DNA of 64,000 nucleotides from Streptomyces sp. WMMB 322 (GTDB lineage Bacteria > Actinomycetota > Actinomycetes > Streptomycetales > Streptomycetaceae): the NCBI RefSeq assembly GCF_900090145.1, contig NZ_FMHI01000004.1:1-64000 (forward strand), in the 5' to 3' direction. Shown piece by piece: positions 25,059-33,735 of this stretch (positions are counted from its first letter, which is position 1; every line of letters begins with the position of its first letter). The notes below the pieces were generated by a model, which worked only from the letters and a program-made list of their open reading frames with translations, was not told where the DNA came from and searched no databases. The translations under genes were made by a program, and so were the position numbers.

Positions 25059-26717
25059 TCAGTGCGCGCCGTGACCCGTGAGGGAACGCACCTCCAGCTC
25101 CGCGTGCTTCTCCACCGCGCTGTCCTCCTTGGAGGTGATCGAGCCGAGCCAGCCCATCAGGAAGCCGAGCGGAATCGAGATCAACCCCGGGTTGGACAGC
25201 GGGAAGACGGCGATGTCCGCACTCGGGAACATCGAGGTCGGTGCACCGGTGACGACGGGCGAGAAGAGCACCAGCACCACGGACGAGGTCAGTCCGCCGT
25301 AGATCGACCACAGCGCACCCCTGGTGGTGAAGCGCTTCCAGAAGAGGCTGTAGAGGATCGTCGGCAGGTTGGCCGACGCGGCGACCGCGAAGGCGAGCGC
25401 GACGAGTCCGGCGACGTTCAGTCCGCCGGCGAAGATGCCGAGGACGATCGCGACGGCACCGATGATCACCGAGGAGACGCGCGCTGCGCTGACCTCCTCC
25501 TTGTCGGTCGCCTTGCCCTTGCGGATCACGTTCGCGTACAGGTCGTGCGCGAACGACGAGGACGAGGCGAGCGTGAGGCCCGCGACCACGGCCAGGATCG
25601 TGGCGAAGGCGACCGCCGAGATCATCGCGAGAAGGATCGCCCCTCCGGTCGAGTCCGCGCCGCCGCCGATCTCCTGAGCCAGCAGCGGAGCCGCGGTGTT
25701 GCCCGCCGGGTCGGATTCGGTGATCGTCTTCTGGGAGAGCAGGGCCGCCGCGCCGAAGCCCAGCGCGATGGTCATCAGGTAGAAGACGCCGATGATCCCG
25801 ATCGCCCAGTTCACGGACTTGCGGGCCGCGTTGGCCGTCGGAACGGTGTAGAAGCGGATCAGGATGTGCGGCAGGCCCGCGGTGCCCAGCACGAGCGCGA
25901 GGCCGAGCGAGATGAAGTCGATCTTCGACGTGGCGCTGACGCCGTACTTCAGGCCCGGCTCCAGGAACGCCGCTCCCTTGCCGCTGTTCTCGGCGGCGGC
26001 ACCGAGCAGGCTGGAGAGGTTGTAGTTGAACTTGTGGAAGACCAGCACGGTGATGATGAGCGTGCCGCCGATGAGCAGGACGGCCTTGATCATCTGCACC
26101 CAGGTGGTGCCCTTCATGCCGCCGATCGTCACGTACAGCACCATGACGACGCCGACGAGCACCACGATCAGGTTCTTCCCCGCCTCACCCGTGATGCCCA
26201 GCAGCAGGGCGACGAGCGCACCCGCGCCGACCATCTGTGCCAGCAGGTAGAAGATCGAGACGATGATCGTGGAGACGCCCGCCGCGGTACGGACGGGGCG
26301 CTGCCGCATCCGGAAGGCGAGGACGTCGCCCATCGTGTAGCGGCCGGAGTTGCGCAGCGGCTCCGCTACGAGTACCAGCGCCACCAGCCATGCCACGAGG
26401 AAGCCGATGGAGTAGAGGAAGCCGTCGTAGCCCGACAGCGCGATGGCGCCGGCGATGCCGAGGAACGAGGCGGCGGACATGTAGTCGCCGGAGATCGCCA
26501 GCCCGTTCTGGAAACCGGTGAACTCCCGGCCGCCCGCGTAGAAGTCCGTGGCGTCCTTCGTCCTGCGGCCGGCCCACACCGTGATGCCGAGCGTGAGCAG
26601 GACAAAGACCGTGAAGAGTGTGACGATCAGAGTGCGGTGCTGGCTGGCGCCCTCGGCCGCGAGCTGCAGCTGCCCCGAGGACCCCGAGGAGACGGCCAGC
26701 GAGTGGGTGAGGCTCAT
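25059..26717 (-). CDS. Sodium:solute symporter, acetate (ActP) type
   Basis: Cation/monocarboxylate symporter of 552 residues with 13 predicted helices. It shows the SSS family segments GRRTKDATDFYAGGREFTGFQN, trimmed here to its DFYAGGREFTGFQNGLA core, then SGDYMSAASFLGIAG, and later NTVPTANAARKSVNWA-like sequence and LASSSSFAHDLYANV. ActP-type members take up acetate, propionate or glyoxylate. It overlaps the upstream DUF485 gene by four bases (ATGA), the standard arrangement with which a YjcH-like partner is co-translated. Downstream lies moaA. Confidence 0.9.
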   Translation of the reverse strand: MSLTHSLAVSSGSSGQLQLAAEGASQHRTLIVTLFTVFVLLTLGITVWAGRRTKDATDFYAGGREFTGFQNGLAISGDYMSAASFLGIAGAIALSGYDGFLYSIGFLVAWLVALVLVAEPLRNSGRYTMGDVLAFRMRQRPVRTAAGVSTIIVSIFYLLAQMVGAGALVALLLGITGEAGKNLIVVLVGVVMVLYVTIGGMKGTTWVQMIKAVLLIGGTLIITVLVFHKFNYNLSSLLGAAAENSGKGAAFLEPGLKYGVSATSKIDFISLGLALVLGTAGLPHILIRFYTVPTANAARKSVNWAIGIIGVFYLMTIALGFGAAALLSQKTITESDPAGNTAAPLLAQEIGGGADSTGGAILLAMISAVAFATILAVVAGLTLASSSSFAHDLYANVIRKGKATDKEEVSAARVSSVIIGAVAIVLGIFAGGLNVAGLVALAFAVAASANLPTILYSLFWKRFTTRGALWSIYGGLTSSVVLVLFSPVVTGAPTSMFPSADIAVFPLSNPGLISIPLGFLMGWLGSITSKEDSAVEKHAELEVRSLTGHGAH

Positions 26718-27061
26718 GCTTCACCGTCCAGACGGTTCTTGATGGCCGCGCCCTTCGGGTCGAACTTGGCCGCGGCGTGACGGGAGTACCACCAGGCGAC
26801 GAGGAAGGTGGTCAGGAACTGGGCGAGCCCCAGGACGAAGGCAACGTTGATCGTGCCGACGACCTTGGTCGCCATGAACCCGCCGGCGTAGTTCGACAGC
26901 AGCACGTACAGCAGGTACCAGGCGATGAAGCCGACGGTGAGGGGGAACGCGAATGACCGGAAAGTGCTGCGCAGCTCTCCGAACTCCGCGCTCTGCTGCA
27001 CCTGCACGTAGTCCGTGCCATCCGGTGGCGCGGACCTCTCGTTCTCTTGTGCTGAGTCCAC
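26714..27061 (-). CDS. DUF485 (YjcH-like) symporter partner
   Basis: Membrane protein of 115 residues with two hydrophobic helices (about 45-65 and 73-100) and the DUF485 core ELRSTFRSFAFPLTVGF. In E. coli yjcH is co-transcribed with actP. GTG 27061 has GGAG five bases upstream and gives the usual family N-terminus; a longer frame upstream is not conserved. Coupled to the symporter by an ATGA overlap. Probably an accessory subunit. Confidence 0.87.
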   Translation of the reverse strand: MDSAQENERSAPPDGTDYVQVQQSAEFGELRSTFRSFAFPLTVGFIAWYLLYVLLSNYAGGFMATKVVGTINVAFVLGLAQFLTTFLVAWWYSRHAAAKFDPKGAAIKNRLDGEA

Positions 27062-27303
27062 GGGAACTCCAGTCGATGTGGGTAACAGGGTGAGAAAAAT
27101 GAGCAGGTCGGGGTGTGGACACCGGGAGTGCGGTGCGGCGCATCGTAGATCTTCACAAGGGGCTGGCAACAGGGGGAGGTCGTTGAGACACGGAAGAGTT
27201 ATCGAAGAGGACCCGGGTCATCTTCGGGATCCCATTGCTGGGCAGTACCGATCGGCGCTAAGTTCCCATCTCTGTGGTCAACTTCGGACAACATGGAGAT
27301 CCC

Positions 27304-28842
27304 ATGGATTCGCAACATTCCAGGCGGTGGCGAAGACTCGCCATGCCGCTGGGACTGGTTCTGACTGCCTCCATCGGTCTGGCAGGCGCTGCCGTGGCCA
27401 GCGGTCAGGACACACCCGCATCCTCGAAGACGGACGGCGAGAAGCTGAGCTACGTCGTCAACACCGAGGCGGACACCGGCACGGTGAAGCGTGTCAAGAA
27501 GGAGATAGCCAAGGCTGACGGCAAGGTCGTCACCGCTTACGCAAAGATCGGCGTGATCGTCGCGCACTCGTCGGACGCCGGCTTTGCGGAGAAGATGCGC
27601 TCGGTGAAGGGCGTGGAGACGGCAGGCGCGACCCGCACTGCACCTCTCCGCAGCGCCGCAACCACGGATGTGGGGAAGCCGAAGTACCTCGACGTGCCGA
27701 AGTCGGCGATGGGGGCCGACGCCAGGGCCGAGGCCCTGGCCGACGGCAAGGAACCCCTTGAGTCCCTCCAGTGGGACAAGCGGGCCATCAGGGCCGACAA
27801 GGCCAGCAAGATCAGCCAGGGCAGCAGGGACGTCACCGTCGGTGTGATCGACACCGGTGTGGACGACACGCACCCCGACCTCGCGGCCAACTTCTCGGCC
27901 AAGCAGTCCGCGAGCTGCGTGGGCGGCAAGGCGGACACCAAGAAGGGCGCCTGGCGTCCCTTCGACCCGTCGGGCGACTACCACGGCACGCACGTGGCGG
28001 GCATCGTCGCCGCCCCGCGCAACGGAGTCGGCGTTGCCGGCGCCGCGCCGGGCGTGCAGGTCGCCTCGCTGAAGGTCTCCGAGCCGGACACCTCGCTGTT
28101 CTACAGCGAAGCGGTGGTCTGCGCGATGGTCTTCGCCGCCGACCACGGCATCGAGGTCACCAACAACAGCTACTACGTGGACCCTTGGCTCTACAACTGC
28201 TCCGACGACCCGGACCAGAAGGCGATCACCGACGCCGTGAGCAGGGCAATGAAGTACGCGACGGGCAAGGGCGTCGCGCACGTCTCGTCCGCGGGCAACT
28301 CCTCGCACGACCTGGCCGCGACCGAGATCAAGGACGACACCAGCCCCAACGACACGGAGCCTGTCGAGCGGACCGTCAACCCGGCGGACTGCCCCGACAT
28401 CCCGACCATGCTGCCCGGGGCGATCTCGGTCTCCTCCACCGGAGCCGAGGACGGGAAGTCGTACTTCTCCAACTACGGCCTCAACCAGATCGATCTCTCG
28501 GCTCCCGGCGGCGACCGGCGCTACCAGACTCCTGAGGAGCCGGCGAAGGACGGCGGCGTGCTCTCGACGATGCCCGACGGCGACTACGCCTACCTGCAGG
28601 GCACTTCGATGGCCGGGCCGCAGGTCGCGGGTGTCGCGGCGCTCATCAAGAGCAAGCACCCCGAGGCCAGCGCGAAGGACGTCGCCTGGATGCTGAAGGC
28701 GCAGGCGAGGAGCGTGGCCTGCCCCGAGTCCTTCGACCCCGACGGCAAGGGCACGTACGAGGCCGAGTGCACCGGCCTCAAGGGCAACAACAGCTTCTAC
28801 GGCCACGGCATCGTGGACGCGCTCGCGGCCGTCAAGAAGTAG
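27304..28842 (+). CDS. Secreted subtilisin-like serine protease (S8)
   Basis: Exported peptidase of 512 residues. A signal peptide (MDSQHSRRWRRL, then a hydrophobic stretch to about 33, AVASG) and an I9-like propeptide (about 45-115) precede the mature enzyme. The catalytic triad is Asp183 in VIDTGVDDTHPD, His227 in DYHGTHVAG and Ser435 in LQGTSMAGPQVAG. Oxyanion Asn lies in SSAGNSSHD. The mature region contains four or five Cys, which could form disulfides outside the cell. GGAG is five bases upstream of ATG 27304. Transcribed alone, divergent from the symporter operon. Confidence 0.93.
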   Translation: MDSQHSRRWRRLAMPLGLVLTASIGLAGAAVASGQDTPASSKTDGEKLSYVVNTEADTGTVKRVKKEIAKADGKVVTAYAKIGVIVAHSSDAGFAEKMRSVKGVETAGATRTAPLRSAATTDVGKPKYLDVPKSAMGADARAEALADGKEPLESLQWDKRAIRADKASKISQGSRDVTVGVIDTGVDDTHPDLAANFSAKQSASCVGGKADTKKGAWRPFDPSGDYHGTHVAGIVAAPRNGVGVAGAAPGVQVASLKVSEPDTSLFYSEAVVCAMVFAADHGIEVTNNSYYVDPWLYNCSDDPDQKAITDAVSRAMKYATGKGVAHVSSAGNSSHDLAATEIKDDTSPNDTEPVERTVNPADCPDIPTMLPGAISVSSTGAEDGKSYFSNYGLNQIDLSAPGGDRRYQTPEEPAKDGGVLSTMPDGDYAYLQGTSMAGPQVAGVAALIKSKHPEASAKDVAWMLKAQARSVACPESFDPDGKGTYEAECTGLKGNNSFYGHGIVDALAAVKK

Positions 28843-28851
28843 GAACCACCC

Positions 28852-28870
28852 CCGGCGAACTCAACGCCGG
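28852..28870 (+). terminator. Weak hairpin after protease gene
   Basis: CCGGCG (28852-28857) and CGCCGG (28865-28870) with a seven-base loop, ten bases after the protease stop. Short stem; a second small inverted repeat TGACCC/GGGTCA overlaps the end of the convergent gene. Confidence 0.4.
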
Positions 28871-28898
28871 TGCCCGCGCCGCCTCTTGACCCGCCGGG

Positions 28899-29849
28899 TC
28901 AGGAGGTGACGCGCGGCGCCGGCGAATCCGCCGGCGAGAGGCCGGGCTGCTCGGGCGGTCCGGCCTCTTGCGTGCCGCCCGCCCCGCCGTTCCCGTCCTC
29001 GCCGTCCCCGACGTGCGCCTGCGGCGCCCAGCCGGGCCCGCGGAAGACCCTTCCGGCACGCTCGCCCCAAGTGCTCGCCGCACGCAGGTCGCGGCCGATG
29101 GAGACGTACTCGTGCGTGGCCACGCGCAGCGGGTTGTAGGTCGAGATGTTCTTGGTGAGCCCGAAGACGCACCGCTCGGTCTCCGGCGTGAAGGAGCCGA
29201 AGAGCCGGTCCCAGACGATCAGGATTCCGCCGAAGTTCCGGTCCAGGTAGCCGCCCTGGGAGGCGTGGTGGACACGGTGGTGCGAAGGCGTGTTGAAGAC
29301 GAACTCGACCGGACGGGGCAGCTTGCCGATCCGCTCCGTGTGGATCCAGAACTGGTAGACGAGGTTGACCGAGGAGCAGAAGGCGAGCGCGGCGGGGTGC
29401 ACGCCCAGCGCGATCATCGGCACGTAGAAGGGCCAGACGGTCCACGTGGTCCACGGCTGGCGCAGCGCGGTGCTCAGGTTGAACTTCCTGCTGGAGTGGT
29501 GCACCACGTGGCAGGCCCACAGGATGCGGATGACGTGGTGCCCGCGGTGGGACCAGTAGTAGAAGAAGTCCTGCGCGAGGAGCATCAGCGGCAGCGTCCA
29601 CCACTCCACGGGTACGCGCAGCGGCGTCAGTTCGTAGATGCCCACGTAGAGGGCCACGATGGGGATCTTCCACAGGGCGTCGAAGGCGAGACTGCCCAGC
29701 CCCATGCCGATGCTCGTGGCGGCGTCCTTTGCCTCGTATCCGGCGGCGTCGTCGTCCGGATGAAGGCGGTAGCTCACGATTTCGATCACCGTGAGCAGAA
29801 TGAAGGCAGGTATCGACCAGAGTACGACGTCAGGCAACTGAGACGGCAT
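28899..29849 (-). CDS. Sterol desaturase / fatty-acid hydroxylase family protein
   Basis: Integral membrane di-iron enzyme family, 316 residues. Four or five hydrophobic helices are interleaved with the histidine boxes YYWSHRGHH, HVVHHSS and HHRVHHA, which hold the non-haem di-iron centre. Family members hydroxylate or desaturate lipid chains or sterol-like molecules using oxygen. In Streptomyces the substrate is unknown; hopanoids, carotenoids or membrane lipids are possible. The last 60 residues are low-complexity. ATG 29849 gives a normal N-terminus. Confidence 0.87.
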   Translation of the reverse strand: MPSQLPDVVLWSIPAFILLTVIEIVSYRLHPDDDAAGYEAKDAATSIGMGLGSLAFDALWKIPIVALYVGIYELTPLRVPVEWWTLPLMLLAQDFFYYWSHRGHHVIRILWACHVVHHSSRKFNLSTALRQPWTTWTVWPFYVPMIALGVHPAALAFCSSVNLVYQFWIHTERIGKLPRPVEFVFNTPSHHRVHHASQGGYLDRNFGGILIVWDRLFGSFTPETERCVFGLTKNISTYNPLRVATHEYVSIGRDLRAASTWGERAGRVFRGPGWAPQAHVGDGEDGNGGAGGTQEAGPPEQPGLSPADSPAPRVTS

Positions 29850-30181
29850 GTCAGCAAGGTAGACCCGGACGGCTCCCCCCGCCAGGGGTTGTTACCGACA
29901 AGTATAAAATGAGTGGCCGTCACCCGGACCGCGAACGGGCACCCCTCCGCCCTGCTCTCCGCCCTCACTCTCCGCTCTCCTGTGCGGGGCCGCCCCTCCC
30001 GATGCGCTCCCCCGCGCCTGTGCGCACGCACTCTCCGCGGGAGGCGGCCGCGGGCCTCAATCCCCCGCCCGGACCGGGACGTTGACACACCGTCGGGCCG
30101 CTCCCGCCGGCCCGGTTCCGCACCGGGCGCACCGGCAGGCCCCGCGGGAACTGTCAGTGCCGCCCCGTATTCTCTGTGACC
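29850..30181. other. Divergent promoter region
   Basis: About 330 bases between the sterol-desaturase and exonuclease genes. On the minus strand TATACT (29906-29901) is a strong -10 candidate, about 45 bases before the desaturase ATG; no clear -35 is seen. On the plus strand TATTCT (30168-30173) ends eight bases before ATG 30182. The middle part (29940-30150) is very GC-rich and holds nothing recognisable. Confidence 0.45.
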
Positions 30182-31255
30182 ATGCTCGAAGACCAGACGG
30201 CATCCCCGAGCGAGCCCGCGGACGGGACGGCGGCAGCCGGCCGGGTCCCCGCCCAGTCACCGGCCGTCGGCTCCGCAGCAGGGGCCGCCGCCTGGCCCGA
30301 CGGATATCCGCAGGGCTACGCGGTGGTGGACGTCGAGACCACCGGCCTCGCCCGTGACGACCGCATCGTCTCCGCGGCCGTCTACCGGCTGGATGCGCGC
30401 GGCGAGGTCGAGGACCACTGGTACTCGACCGTCAACCCGCAGCGCGATCCGGGCCCCACCTGGATCCACGGCCTGACCACCGAAGTCCTCGCCGACGCCC
30501 CGCTGTTCACGGAGATCGCCGACGACCTGGCCACCCGTCTCGACGGCCGCGTGCTGGTCGCGCACAACGCGGTCTTCGACTGGTCGATGATCGCCCGGGA
30601 GTACGCGCGTGCGCAGCGCACGCCGCCCGTCCGCCAGCGGCTGTGCACGATCGCCCTCGCCAAGCAGCTCTCGCTTCCGCTGCCCAACCACAAGCTGGAA
30701 TCGCTCGCGGCGCACTACGGCGTCTCCCAGCAGCGCGCACACCACGCCCTCGACGACGCGCGGGTGCTGGCCGAGGCGTTCCGGCCGAGCCTCCATCTCG
30801 CCGTCCAGCAGGAGGTGCGGCTGCCGCTGCACGCCTGCCGGCCCCTCTCGGAGTGGCCGGAAGGGCAGGGCGCCGACGGCGGCACCTTCTTCGACGGCCA
30901 CCGAGGCCGGGGGCCACGTCCGTACGGGCACGGCTGGCGCCGCTCACGGAAGCGGCCCGCCTGCCCCTACCCCAATCCGGGCCGGTACGAGCCGGGCGGG
31001 AGACTCGTGCAGGGGATGCGGATCGCCATCTCGGGCGACACCTCGGTCGACCGTGAGCTGCTCGAGGACCGGGCGACCGAGGCCGGGCTGCACATCTCCT
31101 CCCACGTCTCGCGGCTCACCAGCCTGCTGGTCACCAATGATCCCGATTCCCTCACCTCGAAGATCGTCAAGGCGCAGGCGTACGGCACTCCCGTCGTCGA
31201 CGAGGCCGCCTTCGGCCATCTCCTGCGGGACGTGGCCCCAGCACCGGGTCCGTGA
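30182..31255 (+). CDS. DEDDh 3'-5' exonuclease with C-terminal BRCT domain
   Basis: DNA polymerase III epsilon-like protein of 357 residues. The exonuclease domain (about 45-215) has the DEDDh residues: Asp/Glu in VVDVETTGL, Asp in HNAVFDWSMI, and His/Asp in AHHALDDARV. A variable Gly/Arg-rich region follows, then a BRCT domain (about 280-350) beginning GMRIAISGDTSVDRELLE. The BRCT tail distinguishes it from the replicative proofreading subunit and suggests a repair role. A TATTCT box ends eight bases before ATG 30182 and there is no Shine-Dalgarno, so translation is probably leaderless; GTG 30176 is a less likely start. Confidence 0.88.
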   Translation: MLEDQTASPSEPADGTAAAGRVPAQSPAVGSAAGAAAWPDGYPQGYAVVDVETTGLARDDRIVSAAVYRLDARGEVEDHWYSTVNPQRDPGPTWIHGLTTEVLADAPLFTEIADDLATRLDGRVLVAHNAVFDWSMIAREYARAQRTPPVRQRLCTIALAKQLSLPLPNHKLESLAAHYGVSQQRAHHALDDARVLAEAFRPSLHLAVQQEVRLPLHACRPLSEWPEGQGADGGTFFDGHRGRGPRPYGHGWRRSRKRPACPYPNPGRYEPGGRLVQGMRIAISGDTSVDRELLEDRATEAGLHISSHVSRLTSLLVTNDPDSLTSKIVKAQAYGTPVVDEAAFGHLLRDVAPAPGP

Positions 31256-31280
31256 GCTCCGGGGAGTACATTCGTCAGGC

Positions 31281-32201
31281 GTGTACCGCTTCCTGTTGTC
31301 CAGGCAGTGGGTGATCCTCACCCTCCTCGGCCTCGCCCTCATCCCCGCGATGATCAAGCTGGGCTTCTGGCAGCTGCACAGGCACGAGTCGAGGGTGGCG
31401 CACAACGAGCTGATCTCCTCCAGCCTCAGGGCCGAGCCCGTGCCCTTCGACCGGCTCAGCAGCCCCGCGCACGGTCCCGCGGAGGACGAGCAGTTCCGCA
31501 CGGCGAAGGCGACGGGGCGCTACGACACCCGCCACGAGGTCGTGGTGCGGCAGCGTACGGGCGCGGACGGGAAGTCCATCGGGTACTTCGTCGTCACGCC
31601 GCTGGTCCGCGAGGACGGCAGCGCCGTCCTGGTCAACCGCGGCTGGATCGAGGCGGGCGGCGACCTCACGCGCTTCCCCGACGTGCCGGCACCGCCACGC
31701 GGCAAGATCACGGTCACCGGCCGCGCCATGGCGGACGAGACGAGCGAGGCCAGCGGCATCAAGGACAAACAGGGCCTGCCGCCCCGTCAGGTGATGCTGA
31801 TCAACAGCGGCCGCCTGGCCGGAACACTCGACAGGCCCGTGCTGCGGGGCTACCTCCAGCTGACGTCGACGTCCCCGAAGCCGGCGGCCGGCCAGCCGCA
31901 GCGCATTCCCGAGCCCGACCACAGCAGCATCGGCGCCCACATGGCCTACGCCGTCCAGTGGTGGCTCTTCGCCGCGGGCGTTCCGGTCGGCTGGGTGATC
32001 CTGGTACGCCGCGAAAGCAGGGACCGTGCGGCGGCCCCCGGAACCGCCCCCTCCGACGGGGCCGATCCGGCGGAGGCCGGGGATACCCGGGTCTCCGCCA
32101 CCCCCCGCGACTCCTCGGGCCCCGACGGCGAAGGCGACGGTGAGCAGGACAGGACGCCACCCTCCACCGCCCAGGCCGGAATCCCTTCTTCCGCCGACTG
32201 A
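31281..32201 (+). CDS. SURF1-family cytochrome oxidase assembly protein
   Basis: Membrane protein of 306 residues assisting haem insertion or assembly of aa3 cytochrome c oxidase. Typical topology: one N-terminal helix (about 10-29, including LGFWQLHRHESR), a periplasm-side domain with VLVNRGWIEAGGDLTRFP, and one C-terminal helix (about 228-248, AYAVQWWLFAAGVPVGWVIL). The 60-residue tail is acidic and low-complexity. GTG 31281 is supported by a TACATT box ending seven bases upstream without a Shine-Dalgarno, so it may be leaderless. It begins 25 bases after the exonuclease stop. Confidence 0.88.
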   Translation: MYRFLLSRQWVILTLLGLALIPAMIKLGFWQLHRHESRVAHNELISSSLRAEPVPFDRLSSPAHGPAEDEQFRTAKATGRYDTRHEVVVRQRTGADGKSIGYFVVTPLVREDGSAVLVNRGWIEAGGDLTRFPDVPAPPRGKITVTGRAMADETSEASGIKDKQGLPPRQVMLINSGRLAGTLDRPVLRGYLQLTSTSPKPAAGQPQRIPEPDHSSIGAHMAYAVQWWLFAAGVPVGWVILVRRESRDRAAAPGTAPSDGADPAEAGDTRVSATPRDSSGPDGEGDGEQDRTPPSTAQAGIPSSAD

Positions 32202-32245
32202 CCCTGCCTGCACGCACCGGTGAGCGGTGGCGCACACTGTGAGCC

Positions 32246-33007
32246 ATGGATCTCGGGCTGAAGGACCGCGTCTACGTCATCACAGGTGCCACCCGCGGAC
32301 TCGGGTTCGCGACAGCGGAAGCGCTCGTCGCCGACGGAGCCAAGGTGGTCGTCTCCGGCCGCAGCGATGAGGCCGCCACCGAGGCCGCCGCGCAACTCGG
32401 CGCGGGATCGGCCGTCGGGATCGGTGCCGACAACGCCGATCCGGAAACCGCCGGGCGCCTCATCGAGACGGCGAAGAGCAGTTTCGGGCGCTTCGACGGC
32501 GTACTGATCAGCGTCGGCGGCCCGCCGGCGGGCATGCCGGCGGACTCGCTCTCCGACGAACAGTGGCGGTCGGCGTTCGAGACGGTCTTCCTCGGGGCGG
32601 TACGCCTGGCACGCACGGCGGCCGGCGAACTGGGCGAGGGCGGCGTCATCGCCTTCGTTCTCTCCGGATCCGTGCACGAGCCGATTCCGGCGCTCACCCT
32701 CTCCAACGGGCTGCGCCCCGGGCTGGCCGGCTTCGCCAAGACGCTGGCGAACGAGGCGGGACCGCTGGGGATCCGGGTGCTCGGTCTGCTTCCGGGCCGG
32801 ATCGCCACCGAGCGGCTCCACTACCTCGACTCGCTCAGCGGCGACGGCGACGCCGCACGCGAACGCAACGAGGCGGCGATTCCGCTGCGCCGCTACGGGA
32901 CTCCGGAGGAGTTCGGGCGTACGGCGGCCTTCGTGCTCTCACCGGCGGCCTCGTACCTCACGGGCGTCATGCTGCCGGTCGACGGCGGTGCCCGCCGGGG
33001 CTTCTGA
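32246..33007 (+). CDS. Short-chain dehydrogenase/reductase
   Basis: NAD(P)-dependent oxidoreductase of 253 residues. Cofactor site ITGATRGLGFATAEALV and the DNAD element after SAVGIGA are clear. The usual NNAG is replaced by SVGGPPAG and the catalytic Tyr-X3-Lys by a diverged segment (SGSVHEPIPALTLSNGLRPG, with no Tyr). The protein is thus a divergent SDR of the type often annotated without known substrate, and it may lack classical activity. The start ATG 32246 follows a CACACT box by seven bases with no Shine-Dalgarno. Confidence 0.85.
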   Translation: MDLGLKDRVYVITGATRGLGFATAEALVADGAKVVVSGRSDEAATEAAAQLGAGSAVGIGADNADPETAGRLIETAKSSFGRFDGVLISVGGPPAGMPADSLSDEQWRSAFETVFLGAVRLARTAAGELGEGGVIAFVLSGSVHEPIPALTLSNGLRPGLAGFAKTLANEAGPLGIRVLGLLPGRIATERLHYLDSLSGDGDAARERNEAAIPLRRYGTPEEFGRTAAFVLSPAASYLTGVMLPVDGGARRGF

Positions 33008-33017
33008 GGCTTACCGC

Positions 33018-33051
33018 CCGTGAGGTCGTGGCTCCGGCCACGACCTCACGG
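33018..33051. terminator. Bidirectional terminator
   Basis: Perfect 15-base inverted repeat, CCGTGAGGTCGTGGC (33018-33032) and its complement (33037-33051), four-base loop. It lies between the SDR stop and the convergent end of the Asp23-type operon. Confidence 0.88.
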
Positions 33052-33120
33052 CTGCGACCCGGGACGGCGGCCGCCCTTGATGAGGTCCGCGCCCCGGACT
33101 CCCACGGGCAAGCGGAGGGC

Positions 33121-33735
33121 TCAGAGCACCTTCTCGGCGCGGTGCTTGACGGTGCGCAGCCGGACCTCCGCAGGCAGGCTGTCCAGCGACGCCGACGTAC
33201 GCGCGTGTTCGAGCGCCTCTCCGGTGACGCGCCCCAGCACGGGCCCCGGCTCGGCGTGAGCCGCCAGCAGCAGCTCGACCGAGGCGCGCGGGGCGGTGCG
33301 CCGTCCGCTCAGCCGCACCGCCGCCTTGTCGACGCCCGGGAGCGCGGCGGCCTCGGCCTCCAGCACGTTGGACAGGGCCCTTCCGCGCAGCAACGCTGCC
33401 TCGCCCTCGCCGCTTTCGACCAGGACCTCGCCGAGCCTGCGCTTGCGCAGCTGCCCGAGCAGCCACCACACCAGCAGGAGCACCAGCAGCGAGAGACCGC
33501 CGAGGACCGCCGGCCACCACCAGCTCTCCCCGCGCCACTGGGTGCGGTCGGCGCCGGAGAGCAGCACGTCGTCGGGCCGTGACCACGGCCATCCGGAGGG
33601 CAGGCCGAAATGCCAGTGCCGAGGCAGGTCGAACCCGCCGACGAGTACGGCGAGTCCGAGGGCGAGCAGCAGCAGTCCGGCCAGGCCCAGCAGCACCCGG
33701 TTGACGCTCCGCAGGACTCCGTCCATTCCGCTCAC
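33121..33735 (-). CDS. AmaP-like membrane protein of the Asp23 locus
   Basis: Membrane protein of 204 residues with two hydrophobic helices (about 12-32 and 72-94), then a soluble C-terminal domain with alternating strands and helices (LPGVDKAAVRLSGRRTAP, then ASVELLLAAH) like the Asp23 fold. The topology equals that of AmaP, the anchor of Asp23 in Firmicutes. Last gene of a five-gene run; its start overlaps the upstream gene by four bases. Probably holds Asp23-type proteins at the membrane. Confidence 0.7.
   Translation of the reverse strand: MSGMDGVLRSVNRVLLGLAGLLLLALGLAVLVGGFDLPRHWHFGLPSGWPWSRPDDVLLSGADRTQWRGESWWWPAVLGGLSLLVLLLVWWLLGQLRKRRLGEVLVESGEGEAALLRGRALSNVLEAEAAALPGVDKAAVRLSGRRTAPRASVELLLAAHAEPGPVLGRVTGEALEHARTSASLDSLPAEVRLRTVKHRAEKVL

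Noticed and set aside
28887..28902. TGACCC/GGGTCA inverted repeat as an operator
   Set aside because: It overlaps the end of a coding sequence in a convergent gap, far from any start; a minor terminator element is more likely.
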